Assembly: GCA_005281725.1 (NCBI GenBank)
Contig: SSBO01000009.1
Location: forward strand, 10,659,313-10,723,312
Reading direction: 5' to 3'
Source of the DNA: Wuchereria bancrofti
Lineage: Eukaryota > Nematoda > Chromadorea > Rhabditida > Onchocercidae
Length of the DNA stretch: 64,000 nucleotides
Within the stretch, counting starts at the first letter, position 1. Each line of letters opens with the position of its first letter. The position numbers and the translations under genes were made by a program. Under the pieces are notes generated by a model, which was not told where the DNA came from, searched no databases, and saw only the letters and a list, made by a program, of their open reading frames with translations. Below are positions 51,363 through 64,000 of the stretch, one piece after another.

Positions 51363-53169
51363 ATGGTCGGTATGATCATACCTATCAACAACATCTTAAT
51401 AATGAAATGGTTTATCAGCGTTTTAGTGATATTATCAAATATTTTTGTGATAAGCTTTGCGAGTATAATTCCATGGCGTAGGAATAGCATCTATGGATAT
51501 TGCGTCAACGTAAGTGCTAATCTGATTTCCTTAATCATTCATTCTTATTTTTAATTAATAAACTTCATTTGGAAAGTTATTCACATATCTCTATTAGTTC
51601 ATATTATTTAATTTCTTCTAGTTTTAGTAATCTTTTTATTGTTTCTTTCTGTTTTTATTTTCTATTTTTAAAAAAAAAAAATGCAAAATTTAAATTAAAT
51701 ACTAGAGAAGTACAAAATTGCAAATAACTCAGCAAATCGTAGCACATTTGATAACGGAACTAATGATAATTCAAATAAAAGGGAAAAAATATGGGAACAA
51801 ATTTATTTGATTCATTTATTTAAATTCAAATTAAAATTTTGTTTTTATGAAGCAAACTTGATGGTACTACATGGAGCCATCCTACCAAATAAAATGTTTA
51901 TGAATTGAATTTTTCTTTTTAATTTATCAAATACTTAAAACTCTATTGAGCTAGTAATCACACCTTGGTCCTTTATGTTTCAGATATCACTCAAAATGGA
52001 TCCAATTCAGAAAATTATTTTTAAAAGAACACTGGATCTACCAGGTGGAGGGATGATTGGAGCTCCAGAAGTGCTTCAGCTTGGCCAGAATCTTATACAT
52101 TTAATACAAGCTAAAAAAGCTATCGATATAGGTCTAAATATCAACGTTTACAATTTTTCGAGCTAACAAAACCATTCTCAGCTTGGAAATCCAAATTTTC
52201 CAGATTTCCGAAATTTTCCTGAGTTGATTTCTCATATCCGGAAAATCTTTTCATCAAAGACAAAACTTTATTGTTGTCCCAGACTTCCTACCGAACTTCA
52301 TTACAATCTTTGTTTTACTGTGTCTTGTTTGGCCAAGCAGGTCAGAATGCACACCTTCTAGGTACCTTTACTGGTTCATCAGCAGTGGCCTGGGCTTTGG
52401 CAATGCCCAAGGGAAGCGAAGTACTGACAATCGATATCTATCCGGGAAGCTATGATAGCATCAATCGTGATCTTATTAAAACTAGACCAGATATTTACCC
52501 AAAAATCAAGCGGCATGTTGGATTAGCAGCGCAAAAACTAGGCAAGCATAATTCTGAAATGAAAGTCTGACCATTCTCAAACAAAAATGCAAAAAATGGA
52601 CAACAATTTTCCAGCAGTATTAACAAAGTTGATGTTCAAATGTCCATGGTATATAGGAAAATTTCAGGCTTCTAAAAATTAATCACATCACAGTTCAAAA
52701 TGTATGAATTACAACAAACTAATTTAAGACAATTTCTAACTTCCAAATTTCAGATGCAATGCTTGCTTCTGGAGAAGCTGGAAAATGGGACTTTGTATTT
52801 ATCGATGCTGATAAAATTAATTATCCACGATATTATGACCAATCGGTTAATCTACTGCGACCTGGAGGTGTTATCTTAATTGATAACGTGAGTCTATCAA
52901 AATTTGTGGGGACATTGCTGTAATTTGTAAATTTTGATCCCAGATTTTGAATTTTATAATCTAGATCAGATGGCTTAATTTTCCAGGCCTTGTGGGGTGG
53001 AAGTGTAGTCAAAGGATCTGGTTATATAAAAGATCGCAACACGGCAGCTGTCGATGAAACAAATCAGAAAGCTTCAAAAGATTCCCGCGTATACAATTAC
53101 CTGATGAATATTGCCGACGGCATACATGTGATTTTCAAAAAGAATACTAAATTAGGGAAAAAGACCTGA
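51363..53169 (+). CDS. SAM-dependent O-methyltransferase (COMT/caffeoyl-CoA OMT type), membrane-anchored
   Basis: Five exons, 51363-51509, 51984-52131, 52362-52541, 52754-52887 and 52987-53169, give 263 residues. Exon 1 encodes an N-terminal hydrophobic segment ([20 protein letters not shown], about residues 16-35) followed by basic residues, a signal-anchor pattern as in COMTD1 or membrane-bound COMT. The catalytic domain has SAM motif [12 protein letters not shown] (96-106), acidic motif [10 protein letters not shown], metal-binding FIDADK (174-179, D176 and D178) and [12 protein letters not shown] with a following ALWGG (N203). The likely substrate is a catechol or another small vicinal diol; this cannot be specified. 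Intron 3 has a GC donor (CTAG|GCAAGC), the only join that keeps the frame. Met54 is a possible internal start that would give a soluble form. C. elegans comt genes are the related family. AATAAA follows at 53248. Confidence 0.88.
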
Positions 53170-53247
53170 AATGAAATTCAGGATGTGCACTGAAATTAAA
53201 CAACTGTTGAAATTAATTCAAAAAATTTTTCTTATCAATAACTGGAA

Positions 53248-53253
53248 AATAAA
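53248..53253 (+). terminator. Polyadenylation signal of the O-methyltransferase gene
   Basis: AATAAA lies 79 nt past the stop, within the short convergent intergenic space. Confidence 0.6.
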
Positions 53254-53691
53254 GTTTTCCTTCAAATTTAAAAAAAATGATATTTCACTCAACAAAATAT
53301 ATAACGAATTCCAACTAATACCGATAATACGATAAAGTTAGCCAAAGAACATCCATCGTAAGACGATATTTTTCGCCATTAAACTCAGAGAATAACAGTA
53401 ACAGATAAACTTAACGATGTGAAATAAATCTAGTCAATTTGATTACATAATCAATTTAAAATACAGCTTGTGAAGTAATTGAAACTTTTCATTCAATCTG
53501 CTAACCGCAGAAAAGACTTAATCATTGTAAGGAAGGGAAAGTAAAGAAACCATTTACAGCTATGAGAAATCGATTGTAAAGAACTGCGGATGCGATAAAT
53601 TCGCTTAAGATCAAAAACAGTATGTTAGCTGCTACATCGATAGAGCAAAGAAGCAAATTACTATCTTTTAACTGATCGAAATAATCTAATT
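53254..53691. other. Convergent intergenic region
   Basis: About 440 bp between the ends of two convergent genes. It must hold the 3' UTR of the minus-strand oxygenase; no canonical signal for it was found. Confidence 0.5.
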
Positions 53692-59603
<5,912 letters not shown>

Positions 59604-59874
59604 ATCTAAAAATAAATAAAAAAATAAATAAAATAAATAAACAACTTTCTATAATTTTTATATTTCATCTTTCTATAAGCCAAAACACAATCCTATAATT
59701 CTTTCCCCTATAATTCTATAATCCTATAATCCTATAGTTCTTAACGATCCCATAATTTTATAATTCTTACCCTCCAACACTTCTCTCCTCACATTTTTCC
59801 CACTCTCATACCTCTCTCAGGAAAATTAACTGCTCACTTTCCGAATCCGGCACAATTGAGTCACTGTGAAAACA

Positions 59875-59967
59875 ACTAGTATCAGTTTATATCAGCTGGT
59901 ATCAGTTAACTAGTATCAGTATCAATTAACTAGTATCAGTATCAGTTAACTAGTATCAGTATCAGTT
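59875..59967. repeat. About 20-bp tandem repeat, 4 copies
   Basis: The unit ATCAGTTAACTAGTATCAGT recurs about four times with small variants, roughly 270 bp upstream of the NO66-like start codon. Confidence 0.85.
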
Positions 59968-60069
59968 AGAAATTCTGTAAATAATACAAATGATTGTAGC
60001 ACTGAATATGTAAATTTCATCTATGGATTAGTATCACTTATTATCAAATGATAAAAATATTCGAATGAT

Positions 60070-60132
60070 TTGAAAAAACGAAAAATAAATTGAACTTAAT
60101 CTCATCATCAATCAATTCTTTATTGTTCTCTT
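60070..60132 (-). pseudogene. Partial, mutated copy of the NO66 exon 5/intron 5 junction
   Basis: The 63 bp here match 56966-57028, which spans the end of exon 5 (KELID) and the start of intron 5, with about four differences. One difference changes the donor GGTGAG to GATGAG. The copy lies upstream of the gene in the same orientation, 3104 bp away. Confidence 0.75.
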
Positions 60133-63100
60133 AAGATTACTCAAAAATTATCAACTGTCATTGTAACAGAAAATTACTTTAAGCTATCATCATCCATGAT
60201 ATAAAATTCATTAATATAAATCAATTAGATCGAATTTTTTTTTCCTGTTTTCTGAAATCACATAATCATATTTTCGAATATTTTCTGAAATCTCCATAAT
60301 CAGATCTATCATAATCAGGCAGATTATTAGCTTGAAAATGATTCATTAGCTTATTTTATACTGAAAAAGGAAGTTGTTTACCTTTAATGACTAATCAATC
60401 AATAAAATCAAGGAAGAAATTTACCTTTAATGATAATCTACTTTCAATTAATGTCAAAATAAAAATCCATCATGAATATATGCTAGAATCATTCTTTTTT
60501 TCCTACTGTTTAAGTTTTTCATCTGAAAGTAAGCAAGTATTACGGAGAAAATTAATTCTTGTATTTGTAATTTTGGCAATTTGCAAAAAAATTGAAAATT
60601 TTGAAAATTGAAAAGTGAATAGCTAGCTACTCATCTAAAAAAGCACCAAAAAGATTAGTTATTATCTTCTAAAAAGCATTTAAAAAGAAATTATCATAAA
60701 TTGGAATAAATGAAATTTTTGCGAATTCGTTGAATGATATCAGTTAATCCCTTATAGCTATATTCTAAAATTGCTTCTATAATTAGCAATCAAATTTCAT
60801 CATATATTAGCTTTCATTCTAAAACATAGACATTCTTTATAATTTTGATTAGCTCTTCTCAATAATCATTTGGCTCTTTAGTATATATTAAATTGTTAGC
60901 CAAGAAACTAGCCAAGAAGCTGCTTGTGATGCTTATTATCTAATATTCATTTAAATTCTGTCACTCTGTTCCCTTTTCACATTTTGCCTTTTTGCTTTTT
61001 CATATTTGCTTTTATATTTGACAATATTGAAAATTGTCGATGAGGAAGAGAAATATGAATTCTACCAAAATGGAAGAATTTTATTTTTACTTTTGATAAT
61101 TGTCTTCTTACAAAAATTAATTGAAAATTTAGAAATATTTTAAAATGAATGTTTTCTTTTTTTTGAATCATTTTTTAAAAACAAAAACGATTATTTTTGA
61201 ATCGTTTAGGCTTTTATACAGATTTCAGTATAGAAATTGGTGTGATAATGCAATCCAAATAATTTAGAGTTTTCAAAGAGTTTTTAAAAATTAGTCCTTA
61301 AAATTTGTCCTAATATCTCTATTTCTAAAATCTATCTTAATGTAAAATTTTTTCTCAATGATACAAGAAAACAGATATCATCGCTAATAATAAGTATTAC
61401 ATTAATTGAAAAATGCATAATTTTATTTTCTTACTTTAGTCATTCATTGATCATGAATTACAATAGTAAATTTTTAATTCTTAAGAAAGTTTTACTTATT
61501 AAAAAATTTTTACTTAAATGGATGAAAAAATTTTAGAGAGACTTGAAATGTTTCTTTTGTGTAAGTATTCAAGTGATAGTAGTACTAGGATAAATTTTGA
61601 CAAGCGCTTTTAAATTTGCACAAAATGTCAGATCTCATTGCACTCTTTTCTTCTTCCCCTTTCTTTCAACAATTCAAATTATCTTTCTGTCCAATCTTCT
61701 CTGAAACTTGATCACATCGTAATATTTCATTGCAATTGATGTAAAATAATCAGGTAGGGCAAGTCAGGTATCATCGATTATTTGAATTAAATTTCTAACT
61801 AATTATTTGAATTAAATTTCTAGAATTTTTCCAGCAAAATAAATTTGTCATTTACAAATACCAGTGAAAATTATTAGTTAATTTTTGAATATGCAGATAA
61901 ATTTATGCCAAATTTTTGAATTAATTTTACAAGTCAAAAAATAAAGAATACTCATGATAAGCGAATATCGTAAAAATAAAATTTAGCATTTTTAGAAAAA
62001 AAAGTTTTTTTTTTTTTTTTAAATTGGAAGATTCATCGGATTTAAAATTGTTTAGCATGCATGCCATATTTTTCCTTTTAAGCTCTTCTCATTTTCTTTT
62101 CTTTTTCGCTTTCTTTTCGTTGTTTGAATTATTTCAAAATGGAAAGGAACAAAAATGCCTATATTTTTTTTTCTTTCTTTTTTTTTAAAGCCTCATCAAT
62201 TGAATAAAATGAGAAATGTGATATATCCTTTGAAAAAAAAAAAAAAAAAAATGGATTTCCCTCAGCTATACACCACTGCCTAATCAATTACAGTGTTGAT
62301 AGCTGAGTGGATGTCATCTCATTTCTAATTTCATTATTTTACATTTAATAGGAGAATATAGTTGTTTAAATGAAAGTAATACAATTATTACTTTTTGCGC
62401 CATAGGATTTAAAATGCGCCATTGTGTATGCGCAGAAATAGTTGAAAAAGAAAAAAAAAGTTACAGAAGATAATATGAGTATATAATTCATTTGAATTTT
62501 TTTTTTTTTTTGTTTTAATTATTGAGTTCGTTTGATTATTCAAATTCTACTTGTTTAACAATTCTTCATTTTGGAGTGTTGCATTTGAATTGCAAAAAAA
62601 AAAAAGAAAAGGAAAAATAAAAAAACCTAACCCTATCATAAATAAATATAATTAATTACATTTAATTGGCGTAGAAACTTTTTGTCATCTCATCTCATTT
62701 TAGTAGATCACAGATCTAAAGTTCACTCAATTATTTGAAAAGGACTGACAAAATTTTTTTTTGCTTTGTTAATTAAAACTTTTTAGCGTCGAAATATAAG
62801 TGATATGATAATGATAAGGTTAAATTTTTAATTAATATATTTCCCAGTATATTTTTCAATCATACAAATAGTATGCATTATTGATTAGTAGGATAAAATA
62901 ATTTTTCTTTTCAAATTAACCAATTTTTGTACTATTTTTTAAAAAATTACATTTGTAATAGTTCACTGTATCATGCCATACACTTTTAATATTGTATACG
63001 TTATTTGAAGCTAATTTTTTTCAGCTAACAAGTAAACAACAGTTCAAATTTTGATAATTAAAATAACTTTAAAAAGAAATAATCCAGTTGAAAACAAAAC

Positions 63101-63447
63101 AAAAGAAAAAACAATCATTGAACGAAAGAATTTTTCTCTCATCAAATTTTTATTTGATATTATTTTCATTCTATTCAAATGAATCATTTCAATGAATAAA
63201 TTTCAAATTCAAGAAAAAAATAAGAATTTAAAATTTCATTTACATAACAAAATTGAAACAATAATATTTCAATAAGAATGAATATTTTTGCACAACCATG
63301 AATGTATGTATGTATGCTTAGAAATGAAAATTGATTTAAAAAAAAAAACGAAAAAAAAAAAATCGGCATAGATGGAATTTGAAAAAGACTGAGTGGACTG
63401 AATTTAACTATAATCCAAAAAAAAATTTTTTTTTTTTTTGTCTTTAA

Positions 63448-63500
63448 GACATACACACACACATATATACATGCACAGACACACACACAGACACACACAC
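63448..63500. repeat. (CA)n microsatellite
   Basis: An imperfect CA tract with ATAT and AGAC interruptions. Confidence 0.9.
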
Positions 63501-64000
63501 CTCATGACTTTAAAAATGTTTTGCTGTTGTTGCAGCATTTTGCTAATATTATTGCCAGCAGTTCAATAAATGATGAAATGATTTCTCTTTGGAATAAATA
63601 GCAATTTCCTTTCTTTTTGTTTTTCATTTAATTTCAATTCTTCCATTTTAATTTTATTTGCAAAAATTTAATTCATATAATTTAAATAAATAAACATACA
63701 CGATTAATTAATAAAATATAACTTATGAATAATTTTCATTTGATAGATATTTTATAAAGTAATTTTTCTCAACAATATTTTATTCTCTAAGAATTATATT
63801 GATCATTTATGATACAAGTTTAAAATTCGTTTTTTTTTTTTTTTTTAGAGAAGAAACTTAAAGAATAAGAAAAAAGTAGACTTATTGTTTGTGAAATAAA
63901 TGAATGGTAGGAAATGTTTTTATTCTACAAAATAATTTTAAAAAAATAAAAAAAAAAGCTAATTTTTCATTACTGTTAATTTCTTTTATGTTTTTTTAAA

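Larger units (their letters stand above)
59604..64000. other. Intergenic, 5' flank of the NO66-like gene and beyond
   Basis: No complete gene is recognised. It contains a 20-bp tandem repeat (59875-59967), a partial exon copy (60070-60132), AT-rich DNA and a CA tract at 63448-63500. Open frames are rich in Phe, Ile, Lys and Asn and look random. Confidence 0.6.

Overview
This is a eukaryotic, very AT-rich window with many introns, long A/T homopolymers and abundant micro- and minisatellites. The gene set, the exon/intron style (many 75-350 nt exons, TTTTCAG-type acceptors) and start codons lying a few to a few dozen bases after acceptor-like AGs (as expected for spliced-leader trans-splicing) point to a nematode, most likely a filarial or other spirurid worm. 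No rRNA, tRNA, CRISPR array or complete transposon was recognised. One 20-N gap (23567-23586) and one single N (35786) are present. All exon models were reconstructed by eye from reading-frame continuity, splice sites and remembered family alignments; boundaries may be off by a base or two.

Layout: 1-1995 has no gene. 1996-8273 (minus) is a 16-exon ABC transporter of subfamily D, closest to ABCD4. 8274-15360 is low-complexity intergenic DNA ending in a 48-bp minisatellite. 16490-18343 (plus) is an ATF4-type bZIP factor whose leader carries an overlapping, out-of-frame upstream ORF. 19941-24719 (plus) encodes a 78-residue LEA/synuclein-like protein, with an exon duplicated artificially around the assembly gap. 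24720-29239 is satellite-rich. 29240-35381 (plus) encodes a Brinker-type/CENP-B-type helix-turn-helix protein with a threonine-rich tail. 35382-46024 is mostly gene-free but holds isolated exon-like segments and a long inverted repeat.

The right side is denser: 46025-50004 (plus) is a PLD3/4-like phospholipase D family protein with both HKD motifs; 51363-53169 (plus) is a membrane-anchored catechol/caffeoyl-CoA-type O-methyltransferase; 53692-59603 (minus) is a JmjC ribosomal oxygenase (NO66/RIOX1, C. elegans jmjc-1) that converges on the methyltransferase. 59604-64000 is gene-free apart from a mutated partial copy of the oxygenase exon 5 boundary.

The genes do not form a pathway or operon; they are separate loci. 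Two act in lysosomal/endosomal compartments in other animals (ABCD4, PLD3), and three are nuclear or nucleolar regulators (ATF4-like, Brinker/CENP-B-like, NO66). The observations I rate highest are the spliced overlapping uORF on the ATF4 orthologue, the LEA/synuclein-like small protein, the mutated copy of the NO66 splice junction, and the 34-bp inverted repeat at 44211-44353.
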